Assembly: GCF_902833055.1 (NCBI RefSeq)
Contig: NZ_CADFEJ010000014.1
Span: 1 to 64,000 of the forward strand
Length of the DNA stretch: 64,000 nt
Reading direction: 5' to 3'
Source: Burkholderia territorii
GTDB taxonomy: Bacteria; Pseudomonadota; Gammaproteobacteria; Burkholderiales; Burkholderiaceae
How positions within the stretch are numbered: the stretch's first letter is position 1; every line of letters begins with the position of its first letter. The translations under genes were made by a program, and so were the position numbers. Shown in pieces: positions 1 through 8,867 of this stretch. The notes under the pieces were generated by a model. That model saw nothing but the letters and a program-made list of their open reading frames with translations, was not told the DNA's origin and did no database searches.

Positions 1-474
1 GCGAAGGACGGCTCGGTGACGGCGGCGAACGCGTCGGGGCTGAACGACGGCGCGGCGGCGGTGCTGGTGATGTCGGCGCAGAAGGCGGCGGCGCTCGGGC
101 TGACGCCGCTTGCGCGGATCAAGGCGTACGCGAACGCGGGCGTGGATCCGAGCGTGATGGGCATGGGTCCGGTGCCGGCGTCGCGCCGCTGCCTGGAGCG
201 TGCGGGCTGGACGCCGGGCGACCTGGACCTGATGGAAATCAACGAGGCCTTCGCGGCGCAGGCGCTGGCGGTGCACAAGCAGATGGGCTGGGACACGTCG
301 AAGGTGAACGTGAACGGCGGGGCGATCGCGATCGGCCACCCGATCGGCGCATCGGGCTGCCGGATCCTGGTGACGCTGCTGCACGAGATGGTCAAGCGCG
401 ATGCGAAGCGCGGGCTGGCGTCGCTGTGCATCGGCGGCGGGATGGGCGTTGCGCTCGCGGTCGAGCGCGGTTGA
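1..474 (+). CDS. phaA: Acetyl-CoA acetyltransferase (PHB beta-ketothiolase), 3' part only
   Basis: Condenses two acetyl-CoA to acetoacetyl-CoA, the first step of polyhydroxybutyrate synthesis, in the cytoplasm. The window opens inside the gene; the frame is open from base 1 and ends with TGA at 472-474, so about the last 157 codons are present. The thiolase C-terminal signatures are all visible: NEAFAAQ, the loop [14 protein letters not shown] with the catalytic His, and CIGGGMG with the active-site Cys. The acetoacetyl-CoA reductase gene follows 213 bp downstream, the usual phaA-phaB order. A degradative thiolase would look alike at this end; the reductase next to it favours the PHB role. 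Confidence 0.93.
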   Translation, partial: AKDGSVTAANASGLNDGAAAVLVMSAQKAAALGLTPLARIKAYANAGVDPSVMGMGPVPASRRCLERAGWTPGDLDLMEINEAFAAQALAVHKQMGWDTSKVNVNGGAIAIGHPIGASGCRILVTLLHEMVKRDAKRGLASLCIGGGMGVALAVERG

Positions 475-687
475 GCAGGGTCTGACGATATGCACGCGCG
501 CGGCGCCGGCCAGCGCCGCGCGCGTGCGCGGCAATCTTCGCGCGGAACAAGCAGCCAACAACATGCGTGATGTTCCGGTGCGCCGTGCCTGCGTTGCAGG
601 CGCCGACGCACCGCAGCGGTGGGGTGGCAGCATGTGCCATGCCGTCGCCCCGCATCATTGACTACTTTTTTGTCGGTAACTCATAGG

Positions 688-1431
688 ATGACTAAGCGAA
701 TTGCAGTTGTGACAGGTGGGATGGGCGGTCTCGGCGAAGCGATCAGCATCCGGTTGAACGATGCCGGGCACCGGGTCGTCGTCACGTATTCGCCGAACAA
801 CACCGGTGCCGATCGCTGGCTGACCGAGATGCACGCGGCCGGCCGCGAATTCCACGCGTATCCGGTGGACGTGGCCGACCACGATTCGTGTCAGCAATGC
901 ATCGAGAAGATCGTCCGGGACGTCGGCCCGGTCGACATCCTCGTGAACAATGCGGGCATCACGCGCGACATGACGCTGCGCAAGCTCGACAAGGTCAACT
1001 GGGATGCGGTGATCCGCACCAATCTCGATTCCGTGTTCAACATGACGAAGCCGGTCTGCGACGGGATGGTCGAGCGCGGCTGGGGACGCATCGTCAACAT
1101 CGCGTCGGTCAACGGCTCGAAGGGCTCGGTCGGCCAGACCAACTACGCGGCCGCGAAGGCCGGCATGCACGGCTTCACGAAATCGCTCGCGCTCGAGATC
1201 GCGCGCAAGGGCGTGACGGTGAATACGGTATCGCCGGGCTATCTCGCGACGAAGATGGTGACGGCGATTCCGCAGGACATCCTCGATACGAAGATCCTCC
1301 CGCAGATTCCGGTGGGACGGCTCGGTCAACCCGAGGAAGTCGCGGCGCTGGTCGCGTTTCTGTGCTCGGAGGACGCCGGCTTCGTGACGGGCTCGAACAT
1401 CGCGATCAACGGTGGCCAGCACATGCATTGA
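688..1431 (+). CDS. phaB: Acetoacetyl-CoA reductase
   Basis: NADPH-dependent reduction of acetoacetyl-CoA to (R)-3-hydroxybutyryl-CoA for polyhydroxybutyrate. The 247-residue product is a classical short-chain dehydrogenase: cofactor loop TGGMGGLG at residues 9-16, NNAG at 87-90, catalytic Ser140, Tyr153 and Lys157, and the C-terminal GGQHMH that is typical of PhaB. The ATG at 688 is chosen because the protein then starts directly with the Rossmann strand (MTKRIAVVTGG); in-frame codons upstream have no matching sequence. It follows phaA in the same direction, but the 213-bp gap could hold its own promoter. Confidence 0.95.
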   Translation: MTKRIAVVTGGMGGLGEAISIRLNDAGHRVVVTYSPNNTGADRWLTEMHAAGREFHAYPVDVADHDSCQQCIEKIVRDVGPVDILVNNAGITRDMTLRKLDKVNWDAVIRTNLDSVFNMTKPVCDGMVERGWGRIVNIASVNGSKGSVGQTNYAAAKAGMHGFTKSLALEIARKGVTVNTVSPGYLATKMVTAIPQDILDTKILPQIPVGRLGQPEEVAALVAFLCSEDAGFVTGSNIAINGGQHMH

Positions 1432-1630
1432 CGCGCAACTGGCCCGGGCGGCGTTCGCACGCGCGTCCGGGCCGCGCTCCCGCTGTATCCAGCGCCGGGC
1501 GGCGCGCCAGGCGCGCGGTGACGGATCGCGGACGCAGGTTCGCCGCGGAGGCGGCGGCCCGTGCGTGCCCGTGCTCCGGCCACTGCGTCGCGGCACGCGC
1601 GCCGCATCGGCCTCGCATTCCGGAGGAGGC

Positions 1631-1831
1631 ATGGGTGATACCTGGATGGGATTCGCGATCGGCGGCTCGGCACTGGCCGTCGCGCTGACGATGGCGATCG
1701 CGCTTCACTGGCTCGAGCGGCGCCGCGCGCGGCTGCTGCGCAACTTCGATCATCGCGATTGCTGGTTCTTCGCGTACGGCAAGTGCCTCGCGCGCAGGCC
1801 GACGCGCCGTACGCGCGGCGGCGCGCGCTGA
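1631..1831 (+). CDS. Small single-pass membrane protein, unknown function
   Basis: A 66-residue product with one hydrophobic segment near the N-terminus (about residues 5-25), followed by an Arg-rich tail (LERRRARLLRNF, then RRPTRRTRGG), which suggests an inner-membrane protein with a cytoplasmic basic end. The ATG at 1631 is preceded by a strong ribosome binding site (GGAGGA about 7 bases before). I recognise no family. It sits alone, 199 bp after phaB, and converges with the next gene. Confidence 0.55.
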   Translation: MGDTWMGFAIGGSALAVALTMAIALHWLERRRARLLRNFDHRDCWFFAYGKCLARRPTRRTRGGAR

Positions 1832-1873
1832 CGGCGGCGCTGCGGCACCGGCGCGCTCGCGCGTCGTGCCGTA

Positions 1874-1895
1874 TCCCGCGCATGCGTGCGCGGGA
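1874..1895. terminator. Hairpin between convergent genes
   Basis: A perfect 9-bp stem (TCCCGCGCA / TGCGCGGGA) with loop TGCG lies in the gap between the two converging small genes. It has no T-tract on either strand, so its role as a terminator is inferred from position only. Confidence 0.35.
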
Positions 1896-1904
1896 CGCCC
1901 GCGC

Positions 1905-2198
1905 TCAGTCGCTGCTTTTCGCGGAGCCTTCGCCCGAATCGTTCTTGTGGAAGATCCGCTTCGTCGTGCGCTTGGTGGCGTCCCAGCCCTCGCGCGACGC
2001 GTGCGCGATGCCGTGGCCGACCGTCTTAGCCGCACTCGCGGTCGCATGGCCGAAGCTGCGCGCGGCCTCGCCGGTCTTGTGCGCGGCTTCCTTCGAATCG
2101 CGCTTGATGTCCTGCTTGACTTCGGACATGTCCGCGTGCGCGATCGGGCTGATCAGCGCGAGAACGAACGCGGTGCAAATGAACTGACGTGCTTTCAC
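1905..2198 (-). CDS. Small exported protein, unknown function
   Basis: A 97-residue product beginning with a clear Sec signal peptide (MKARQFICTAFVLALISPIAHA, cleavage expected after AHA near residue 22). The mature part is short, charged and rich in Ala, Lys, Ser and His (DIKRDSKEAAHKTGEAARSF), so it is probably helical and periplasmic. The family is not recognised. It lies just upstream, in its own direction, of the final gene of the aryl-polyene leftward arm (22 bp gap), yet it would be read after that operon only if transcription started inside this gap; it is more likely an independent gene ending convergently with the small membrane protein. Confidence 0.7.
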   Translation of the reverse strand: MKARQFICTAFVLALISPIAHADMSEVKQDIKRDSKEAAHKTGEAARSFGHATASAAKTVGHGIAHASREGWDATKRTTKRIFHKNDSGEGSAKSSD

Positions 2199-2220
2199 GA
2201 CCTGGTTTCCTTGGGGCTGT

Positions 2221-2757
2221 TTATCGAATGTCCGCGCGGCCGGCAGGCGGCCGAACGAGTACGCCGGCCGCAGATGCGTCGAGCATCACCACGGCCCGGC
2301 CGCCGAGCAGCACGCGCTCGCCGCAGCGCAGCGTGAAGCCGTACAGCACGGAGCGGTCGTCGTCGCCGATGCGCTCGGCATCGACGATCAGCGGCAGCTC
2401 GAACGTGTCGAGCCGATCGACGAATGCGTCGACGTTGCGCACGCTCGCCAGATAGCCGGCGCGCGGCCGTGCGAATTCCGCCTGCGCGCATTGCGTACTG
2501 AGCAGCGCGCCGTGCACGGCCATCGCCTGCGCCGCGTATTCGATGCCGCAGACCGATGCGAGCCGCCCGTGCGAGCGAAGCGGGTTGCGCGGATCGCGAT
2601 GGCTCGTCGCGCTGCAGCGGATCCGCGCGGCATCCCATGCTTCGACGCGATCGAGCAGGCACATCGCGCCGTCGTGCGGAATGTGCGCGGCGATCCATGC
2701 GCGATCGAGCGTCGCCGCCGTCGGCTCGGGCACGAGCGTCGATACGGGCGTCGTCAT
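2221..2757 (-). CDS. Beta-hydroxyacyl-ACP dehydratase-like hotdog protein of the aryl-polyene cluster
   Basis: A 178-residue protein read as a 3-hydroxyacyl-ACP dehydratase of the aryl-polyene/xanthomonadin type, which removes water from the beta-hydroxyacyl-ACP after each ketoreduction. The visible N-terminal signature is IPHDGAMCLLDRVEAWD (residues about 27-43), similar to the start of FabA/FabZ-like domains, followed by SHRDPRNPLRSHGRL and CGIEYAAQAMAVHGAL, the expected hotdog helix. It is the last gene of the leftward operon; its ATG overlaps the stop of the ketosynthase-like gene by four bases (ATGA), so translation is coupled. The exact catalytic residues are not certain from sequence alone. 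Confidence 0.8.
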   Translation of the reverse strand: MTTPVSTLVPEPTAATLDRAWIAAHIPHDGAMCLLDRVEAWDAARIRCSATSHRDPRNPLRSHGRLASVCGIEYAAQAMAVHGALLSTQCAQAEFARPRAGYLASVRNVDAFVDRLDTFELPLIVDAERIGDDDRSVLYGFTLRCGERVLLGGRAVVMLDASAAGVLVRPPAGRADIR

Positions 2758-3572
2758 TGCGCGCCCTCCGCTGCGGTAGCCGGCAGCGCGATATCGACCT
2801 GCACGCGCGTATCGTCGAGATAGTCGAGCACGACGCTCGTCGAGCGTCGCGTCGCCAGCGCATCGAGCAAAGGCAGCGCGCGCGCGGCCGGATTGCCGGT
2901 GCGCAGCGCGTCGAGTTCGGGATTCGCGAGCGTCGTTGCCGGCGCGTCGGTGAACTGCACGTCGATGCGCGCGAGCGTGCGTTCGCTCGCGCCGGGTGCG
3001 AGCACCAGCGCGACGCCGAATGCGTCGACGATCGGACGCACCGCGCGCAGCGGCTCCGGATAGTCGGTGTCGTAGGCGATCAGCAGGCTCGGCACGCGAT
3101 CGACCGCGACCTGGCACAGGCTCTCGAGCAGGCCCGCGGCAAAACTGCCGTCGTGCGCGCACACCACGTTCGACGTTGCCATCGCGCGGGTCGCGATGCT
3201 CCAGTAGCCGGCCGGCGCGTTGTGCACGGAGTTGTGAAAGCGCGTCGGCGACAGATGGCGATCGTCGCTGGCGAGGGTCTCGCAGATCGCGTGGCAGTTC
3301 TGGCCGTCGCCGCCGGACGCGCTGAACACGGTCGCGAGCGTGGCCGCATCGCGTCCGCTCGCGGCTGCCGCCTCGAGGCCGACCGCAAGCGCGACGCGCA
3401 CGACGGGGCCGGTGCGGCGGCGCTCCGCCGGCGGCAGGCCGGCGGGCGGCGGCAGCACGGTGCGTGCGCTCGCGTAGGCCGCACGGCCCGCGAGCACGTC
3501 GGCCGCGTGCGGCCAGTCGTTCAGTCCCGGCCCGACGAGACCGACGCTTTCGATGAAGGCCGTGAGCGTCAT
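2754..3572 (-). CDS. Ketosynthase-like protein (chain-length-factor type)
   Basis: A 272-residue protein resembling the shortened ketoacyl-synthase domain found as a partner of the catalytic KS in aryl-polyene clusters. Visible signatures are ASGGDGQNCHAICETL (85-100) and SPTRFHNSVHNAPAGYWSIA (108-127). The region that would hold the nucleophilic Cys reads NVVCAHDGSFAAGLLES, not the normal ACSSGA motif, and the C-terminal KS half with its His motifs is missing, so I infer a non-catalytic partner that helps set chain length. It overlaps by four bases both the KS gene upstream (start 3572, KS stop at 3569) and the dehydratase downstream. Confidence 0.8.
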   Translation of the reverse strand: MTLTAFIESVGLVGPGLNDWPHAADVLAGRAAYASARTVLPPPAGLPPAERRRTGPVVRVALAVGLEAAAASGRDAATLATVFSASGGDGQNCHAICETLASDDRHLSPTRFHNSVHNAPAGYWSIATRAMATSNVVCAHDGSFAAGLLESLCQVAVDRVPSLLIAYDTDYPEPLRAVRPIVDAFGVALVLAPGASERTLARIDVQFTDAPATTLANPELDALRTGNPAARALPLLDALATRRSTSVVLDYLDDTRVQVDIALPATAAEGAQ

Positions 3573-4792
3573 GTCGGCTCCCCGCGGCTGGCATGCCCGG
3601 CGCGGCCGAGGATCAGGCTGCAGTTCGTGCCGCCGAAGCCGAACGAGTTCGACAGGACCGCACGCACGCGCGCGTCGCGGCTCGCGAGCACGTAGTCGGC
3701 GGCGAGCGCCGGGTCGGGATGCGTCGTATTCACACCGGCCGGCACGAACTGTTCGCGCAGCGCGAGCGCGGCGACGACCGCTTCGAGTGCGCCGGCCGCA
3801 CCGAGCGTGTGACCGGTCGCGCCCTTCGTCGAGCTGCACGGCGTGCGTGCGAGCAGCGCGCCCACGGCGCGACTTTCGGCGGCATCGTTGCTCGGCGTCG
3901 CGGTGCCGTGCAGGTTCACGTAGTCGATGTCGCCTGCGGCGAGGCCGGCCGATGCGAGTGCCTGTTCGATCGCGATGCGTGCGCCGAGCCCTTCCGGATG
4001 CGGCGACGACATGTGATGCGCATCGCTCGATTCGCCGATGCCGAGCAGCAGGATCGCGTCGTCGTCGAGCGCGGCACGTGTATCCGGCATGCGTTCGAGC
4101 AGCGCGAACGCAGCCGCCTCGCCGATCGAGATGCCGTCGCGCGCGACGTCGAACGGCCGGCACGGCCTGCGCGACAGCAGCTCGAGCGAATTGAAGCCGT
4201 ACAGCGTCGTCAGGCACAACGAATCGACACCGCCGACGACGGCCGCATCGATCAGCCCGGCTTCGATCATCCGGCGCGCGGAGCCGAACACCTTCGCACC
4301 GGACGAACACGCGGACGAGATCGCCATGGCCGGCCCGCGCAGCGCGAAATACGCACGCACGAACGCGGCCGCCGAATACGGGTTGTGCGTGTGCGCGTAG
4401 CGGAACGCCGCGCGCAGCGCGCCGCTCGCCGGATCGCGTTGCTGGTACGCACGTTCGGTCTCGAGGATGCCGGACGTGCTCGTGCCGATGAACACGCCGA
4501 CGCGCGCGGCGCCATGGCGCGACACGGCCGCCGCGACGCGCGCGTCGAAGCCGTCCTGGACGAGACCGAGTTGCGCGAGGCGGTTGTTGCGGCACTCGAA
4601 GTCGGCGAGATCCGGGCGCACGGGATGCGCATCGACGCCGTCCACGGCGCCGATCCAGGTATCGAGATCCGCGCGTTCGAAGTCGCACGGCGCGAGCCCG
4701 CCGCGTGCGTTGCGCAGCGCGTCGAGCGTCGCCTCGAGGCCGCTGCCGATGCAGCTGGTGGCGGTGAAGTGCGAGAGCAGGAGAGGTTTCAC
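3569..4792 (-). CDS. Beta-ketoacyl-ACP synthase (FabF/FabB type) of the aryl-polyene cluster
   Basis: Condensing enzyme that would elongate the aryl-primed chain with malonyl-ACP. The 407-residue product keeps the full KS triad: nucleophile Cys162 in SSACSSGAK, His295 in NLHGTATPSND and His328 in STKGATGHTLGAAG, plus the late NSFGFGGTN loop. Length matches FabF. Upstream, 63 bp separate it from the polysaccharide deacetylase gene; downstream it overlaps the chain-length-like gene by four bases. Linkage to the ligase, ACP and exporter argues against a housekeeping FabF. Confidence 0.88.
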   Translation of the reverse strand: MKPLLLSHFTATSCIGSGLEATLDALRNARGGLAPCDFERADLDTWIGAVDGVDAHPVRPDLADFECRNNRLAQLGLVQDGFDARVAAAVSRHGAARVGVFIGTSTSGILETERAYQQRDPASGALRAAFRYAHTHNPYSAAAFVRAYFALRGPAMAISSACSSGAKVFGSARRMIEAGLIDAAVVGGVDSLCLTTLYGFNSLELLSRRPCRPFDVARDGISIGEAAAFALLERMPDTRAALDDDAILLLGIGESSDAHHMSSPHPEGLGARIAIEQALASAGLAAGDIDYVNLHGTATPSNDAAESRAVGALLARTPCSSTKGATGHTLGAAGALEAVVAALALREQFVPAGVNTTHPDPALAADYVLASRDARVRAVLSNSFGFGGTNCSLILGRAGHASRGEPT

Positions 4793-4855
4793 GAGGGTCG
4801 TATCCGGTAGCCGGAACGGGCGCCGCAGCGGGGCTGGCGGGCGCGCCGGGCGTGG

Positions 4856-5743
4856 TCAGATTTTATCAAACGGGCATGCCGGCGTGCCCGGCCGGCCGGG
4901 CGGTTCGGGCGCGAGCGCGGCGCGCAGCGTGGTCCACTGCAGCTGCGCATCGGCGGCCGCGCGAAGCAGCGCCGGCAGCACGTCGAGCACGACCGGTTCG
5001 CCGCGCGCGTCGCGCGCCGCATGGCCGTCGTGCACGAGCAGGATGTCGCGCGGCGCCAGACCGTCGAGCAGGCGGCGCGTGACGATGTCCGCGTCGCGCG
5101 CGCGCGTGTCGAAGCCGCGCCGTGTCCAGCTGGCGAGCTGCAGCCCGAGCTCGCACAGCACCGGTTCGAGAAACGGATTGCGCAGGCCGGCCGGCGCGCG
5201 GAAGAAGCGCGGACGCGTGCCGGCGATTTCGGTCAGCGTCTGCTGCGCGGCCGCGATTTCGCGCCGCAGCGCGGCGGGCCCGGACAACGAGAACGTATGC
5301 CGGTGCCGCTGGCTGTGGTTTTCCACCGCATGGCCGCGCGCGACGATCGCTTCGATCCATCGCGGATGGCGGCGCGCGAGATCGCCGATACAGAAGAACG
5401 TCGCGCGCGCATCGTAACGATCGAGCAGGTCGAGCACGCGCGGCGTGACGTCGGGGTCCGGGCCGTCGTCGATCGTCAGCGCGATGCGGCGGCCTGCGCC
5501 GGCCGGCAGGCGCGTCCAGTTCGGCCCGAGCAGCGCGCTGCGCGGCCACAGGCCGGCGGCGGTCAGCGCGAGATGCGACGCGACCACGCCGCCTGCGGCC
5601 CACGGCCAAGCGGCCGGCTGCGCGACGATGGCCGCGAGCGCGCCCGCATGCAGCGCGGCCGTGCCCGCGATCAGCGGCGTCGGCTTCCAGCGGCGCGCGT
5701 CGCTGCCGGGCTGTCGCGGCGGAACGGACGACGGCGCGTTCAT
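4856..5743 (-). CDS. Polysaccharide deacetylase family protein (membrane-anchored)
   Basis: A 295-residue carbohydrate esterase family 4 (NodB-like) protein. The signatures are LTIDDGPDPD (metal-binding Asp pair), the H(x3)H-type ENHSQRHRH and the RAPAG strand, with a late LVHDGH motif. An Ala-rich hydrophobic stretch at about residues 29-70 probably gives two membrane passes, placing the domain outside the cytoplasm. It would remove acetyl groups from an N-acetyl sugar; in this cluster that may be the glycolipid part of the pigment, which is inference. Its ATG overlaps the exporter stop (ATGA at 5740-5743). This enzyme is not part of the xanthomonadin pathway as I know it. Confidence 0.85.
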   Translation of the reverse strand: MNAPSSVPPRQPGSDARRWKPTPLIAGTAALHAGALAAIVAQPAAWPWAAGGVVASHLALTAAGLWPRSALLGPNWTRLPAGAGRRIALTIDDGPDPDVTPRVLDLLDRYDARATFFCIGDLARRHPRWIEAIVARGHAVENHSQRHRHTFSLSGPAALRREIAAAQQTLTEIAGTRPRFFRAPAGLRNPFLEPVLCELGLQLASWTRRGFDTRARDADIVTRRLLDGLAPRDILLVHDGHAARDARGEPVVLDVLPALLRAAADAQLQWTTLRAALAPEPPGRPGTPACPFDKI

Positions 5744-8220
5744 GCGCGGGCTCCTGTCAGATCGGGAAGTGTGCCGCGCGTCGCCGCGCCACGCGGCGCG
5801 AGAGTCGCCGCGAATGCGAGCGCGAGCATCGCGCCGGGGCCGACGGTCAGCCCGAAGGTTTCGAGCAGCGGCACGCGCGACAGCGCAAGCAGGCCGAAGC
5901 CGGCGACCGTCGCGAGGTTCGCGATCAGCAGCGACACGAGCGTGTACGGCGTGACCGGTTGCGCGTCGTCGCGCTTGCAGAAGAACAGCGCATAGTTCGA
6001 GCCGACCGCGACGATCAGCAGCATTCCGACGAGATGCAGGATGGTCAGCGGCACGCCGGCGAGCGCGAAGCCGGCCGTCACGACCAGCACGGCCGCGATC
6101 AGCGGCGCGAGCGCGCGCACGGCGCGGCGCGGCGAGCGCAGCGCGATCAGCAGCAGCACGGCGATCGCCGCGAAACCCGCGAGCGAGAGGCGCAGGTCCT
6201 CGCGCACGTAGTTGACGTACAGGCCGTCGGCTTCGGCCTTCATGTCGACGAACAGCGCATCCGGCACGCCGGCGCGCGCGACGGCCGCGCGGATCGGCGC
6301 GGCATCGAGCGCCGGTGCCGCCGCCGAAGCGGCGCGTGCGGCGTCCGGCGCACGCAGCGGCAGCATCGCGCTCCAGCGGCCCGCACGCTCGGTGAGCAGC
6401 GCGTCGACGGCGAGCGCCATCGACGTGCCGCGCAGGTCCGCACGCGTGAGCAACGGCGCGTGGCGCGCGGCCTCGACATCGACGATGAACGGCGCGAACA
6501 GCTCGGGTTTGACCGACACGGGCTGGTTCGCGACGGCCTCGCGCATTCTCGCGGCGAGCACGTCGGCATCCGGCAGGCTCGCCTGGCGCGCGCGCTGCGT
6601 GGCGTCGCTCGGCAGATAACGCGCGGGACTCTCGAAGCCCGCGAGCGTGCCGCGATCGACGAGCGGCTGCAATTGCGCGGCCACCCGCTCTGCGCGTTCG
6701 AGTGCGGCCTGCTCGGTCGGCGCGGAAATCACGACGAGATAGCGCACGTCCGGTGCGCCGACATCGGCGCGCAGGCGCGCGTCGAGCGCCTGCGCGCGGG
6801 CCGGGACGGGGCTCAGCGCCGCAAGCTCGCGGCTCCACAGGCGGTCGTGATGCCACGCGAGCGTCGCGCACGCGGCGAGCACGAGCACGCCGAGCGGCCA
6901 GCGCAGCCGCGGCGCCGCAGCGGCCGCGCGCGCGAGCACCGCGCCGATGCGCGACACGTCGCGAATCGCAACGTGCTCGCCGCGCAGGTGAGGCAGCACG
7001 AAGCGCGTGACGAGCGCGGCGGCCGTCAGGCCGGCGATCGAGTACAGCCCGAGCTGCACGAGGCCCGGAAAGCCGGAGAACAGCATCGACGCGAAACCGC
7101 ACACGGACGTCAGCACGCCGAGGCGGATCGTCGGCCAGTATGCGGCGACCCACGCGCGTGTCGCATCGGCGGGCCGCGCGGTGCCGCGCGAGCCGGCCTG
7201 CGCCGACTGCACGAACAGATAGATCGAGTAGTCGACCGCTTCGCCGATCAGCGTCGTGCCGAAACCGAGCGTCAGTCCGTGGACCGTGCCGAACGCGATG
7301 CCGACCGCCGCGATGCCGGCCGCGATGCCCGTCAGCACCGGCAGCAGCCCGAGCGCGAGCGTGCGCGGCGAACGGTACAGCGTCAGCAGCAGCGCGACGA
7401 TCAGCACGACGCTCGCCGTCGACAGCCGTTCGACGTCGTGCCGGATCGTGTCGCGCGTGTCGACCGAGAACACGCCGGGGCCGGTCATCGCGAGCGTGTA
7501 CGCGGCGCCGTTCGGCAGCGTCCGCGTCGCGGCGGCGAACGCGCGGCGCACCGCGTCGATCGCACGCGCCTGCGCGTCGGTGTCGGCGCCGGCGGCGGCC
7601 GTCTGCACGACCAGCACCGCGCGCGTGCCGTCGCGCGACGCCCATACGCCGTCGCGCATCGCGGGCTGCGCGCCGCTGTCGAGCCGGTCGATGAGCGCGG
7701 TCACTTCGCCGGTCGGGTCGCGCGGCAACATCGCCTTCGCGACGAGGCCGGCCGACGAGCTCAGCAGGTCGAGGCTGTCGCCGAGCGCCTGGTGCAGGCC
7801 GTCCGCGCTGAAGCGTTGCGGCGAGACGGCCGGGCTCAGCAGGTAGCGATGGTCGAACACGAATTGCCGGTCGCGCGCGTCGTCGATGGCTTCGCCGTTG
7901 TTGACCGCCGAGAATTGCCGGTCGGCGCGCAGCGTGCCGGCGACGCGCCGCGACAGCGCGGCGCGCGTGGCCGCATCGCCGCCGTCGATCGCGACGAGGA
8001 TCATCCGCGACACGATGCCGTCGCGCAATTGATCGACGAGCACGCGCTGGCCGGCGCTTGGCGCGCGCGGCAGGAACGCGGACAGGTCGGCCGTGAAGTT
8101 CGCGCGGGCGATCGCGATCCCGCACGCGACGAGCGCGAGCAGCCACGCGAGCACGGCGCGTTGCCGCCACGCAGGCGTGCGGTGCGCGACGGGGGCGCTC
8201 GGTCGGGTACGTTCGTCCAT
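5740..8220 (-). CDS. MMPL/RND-type exporter of the aryl-polyene cluster
   Basis: A large inner-membrane transporter (826 residues) of the MMPL branch of the RND superfamily. It has one transmembrane segment near residue 25 and a large periplasmic loop, then a helix bundle (STASVVLIVALLLTLYRSPR, GFGTTLIGEAVDYSIYLFVQ, with the conserved DYSIYL), and the same loop-plus-bundle plan repeated in the C-terminal half (AVGSNYALFFCKR). Family members in aryl-polyene and xanthomonadin clusters move the pigment out of the inner membrane. It is coupled at both ends: ATGA with the deacetylase and TGATG with the LolA-like gene. Confidence 0.88.
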   Translation of the reverse strand: MDERTRPSAPVAHRTPAWRQRAVLAWLLALVACGIAIARANFTADLSAFLPRAPSAGQRVLVDQLRDGIVSRMILVAIDGGDAATRAALSRRVAGTLRADRQFSAVNNGEAIDDARDRQFVFDHRYLLSPAVSPQRFSADGLHQALGDSLDLLSSSAGLVAKAMLPRDPTGEVTALIDRLDSGAQPAMRDGVWASRDGTRAVLVVQTAAAGADTDAQARAIDAVRRAFAAATRTLPNGAAYTLAMTGPGVFSVDTRDTIRHDVERLSTASVVLIVALLLTLYRSPRTLALGLLPVLTGIAAGIAAVGIAFGTVHGLTLGFGTTLIGEAVDYSIYLFVQSAQAGSRGTARPADATRAWVAAYWPTIRLGVLTSVCGFASMLFSGFPGLVQLGLYSIAGLTAAALVTRFVLPHLRGEHVAIRDVSRIGAVLARAAAAAPRLRWPLGVLVLAACATLAWHHDRLWSRELAALSPVPARAQALDARLRADVGAPDVRYLVVISAPTEQAALERAERVAAQLQPLVDRGTLAGFESPARYLPSDATQRARQASLPDADVLAARMREAVANQPVSVKPELFAPFIVDVEAARHAPLLTRADLRGTSMALAVDALLTERAGRWSAMLPLRAPDAARAASAAAPALDAAPIRAAVARAGVPDALFVDMKAEADGLYVNYVREDLRLSLAGFAAIAVLLLIALRSPRRAVRALAPLIAAVLVVTAGFALAGVPLTILHLVGMLLIVAVGSNYALFFCKRDDAQPVTPYTLVSLLIANLATVAGFGLLALSRVPLLETFGLTVGPGAMLALAFAATLAPRGAATRGTLPDLTGARA

Positions 8221-8867
8221 CACTTCGCTGGTACGGGTTGCAGGCGCATCGTCGAATGATCGCCGTCGGCCTGCTGGATCGCGACGCTGCGCAACACGTC
8301 GCGCGAGCCCTCGAGCGTGATCGTGCTGACGACCTTCAGCATCCGCGAATCGAGCGGCGTGAGCATCAGCGTCCAGTCGTCGCCGCGGCCGGCGAGCGCG
8401 ACCTTGTAGACCTGCTCGAGCGCATAGCGATTGCCGGCGAGCGTCGCGCGGATGCTGTCGATGAACGCGCCGAGCTCCGGATAGCGCGCGAGCGCGAGCG
8501 TGTACTTGCGGTTGTTGCGCTCGACGGTGAGCATGTCGCCGTCGACGACGAGATGCTCGGGCTTCGGGCTGAGCGTGTGCTTCTCGAGGTGATCCGGCGC
8601 GACGAACACGAGCTCGCCCGACGATTCGAGCGGTTGCGCGGCGATCGACAGCGTCTTCGTCTCGGTGAACGTCGCGCGCCCGGACTTGTGCTGCGCGAGC
8701 GTCGACATCAGCCGGTCCAGGGTCCACGACGCCGAACCGGTGTCGGCCGCGTGCGCGGGCAACGCGAGCGCGACGGCGGCCGTGATGGCGAACCTGCGCG
8801 CCGAGCGGCGCAGCGCGCGCGCGCCCGGCAGCGGAAACGGCAACGTGAAGCGGCGAGCGGCGGTCAT
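8220..8867 (-). CDS. LolA-like outer-membrane lipid/lipoprotein carrier
   Basis: A 215-residue periplasmic protein with a signal peptide (basic N-terminus, hydrophobic AITAAVALALPAHA, cleavage near residue 41). The mature part has the LolA-like pattern: GRATFTETKTLSIA, then SSGELVFVAPDHLEKHT and a run of strands ending in LKVVSTITLEGSRDVLRS. In aryl-polyene clusters such proteins are thought to ferry the lipid-linked pigment across the periplasm; that role is inferred from context. One-base overlap (TGATG) with the exporter gene and four-base overlap with the acyltransferase gene. Confidence 0.83.
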   Translation of the reverse strand: MTAARRFTLPFPLPGARALRRSARRFAITAAVALALPAHAADTGSASWTLDRLMSTLAQHKSGRATFTETKTLSIAAQPLESSGELVFVAPDHLEKHTLSPKPEHLVVDGDMLTVERNNRKYTLALARYPELGAFIDSIRATLAGNRYALEQVYKVALAGRGDDWTLMLTPLDSRMLKVVSTITLEGSRDVLRSVAIQQADGDHSTMRLQPVPAK

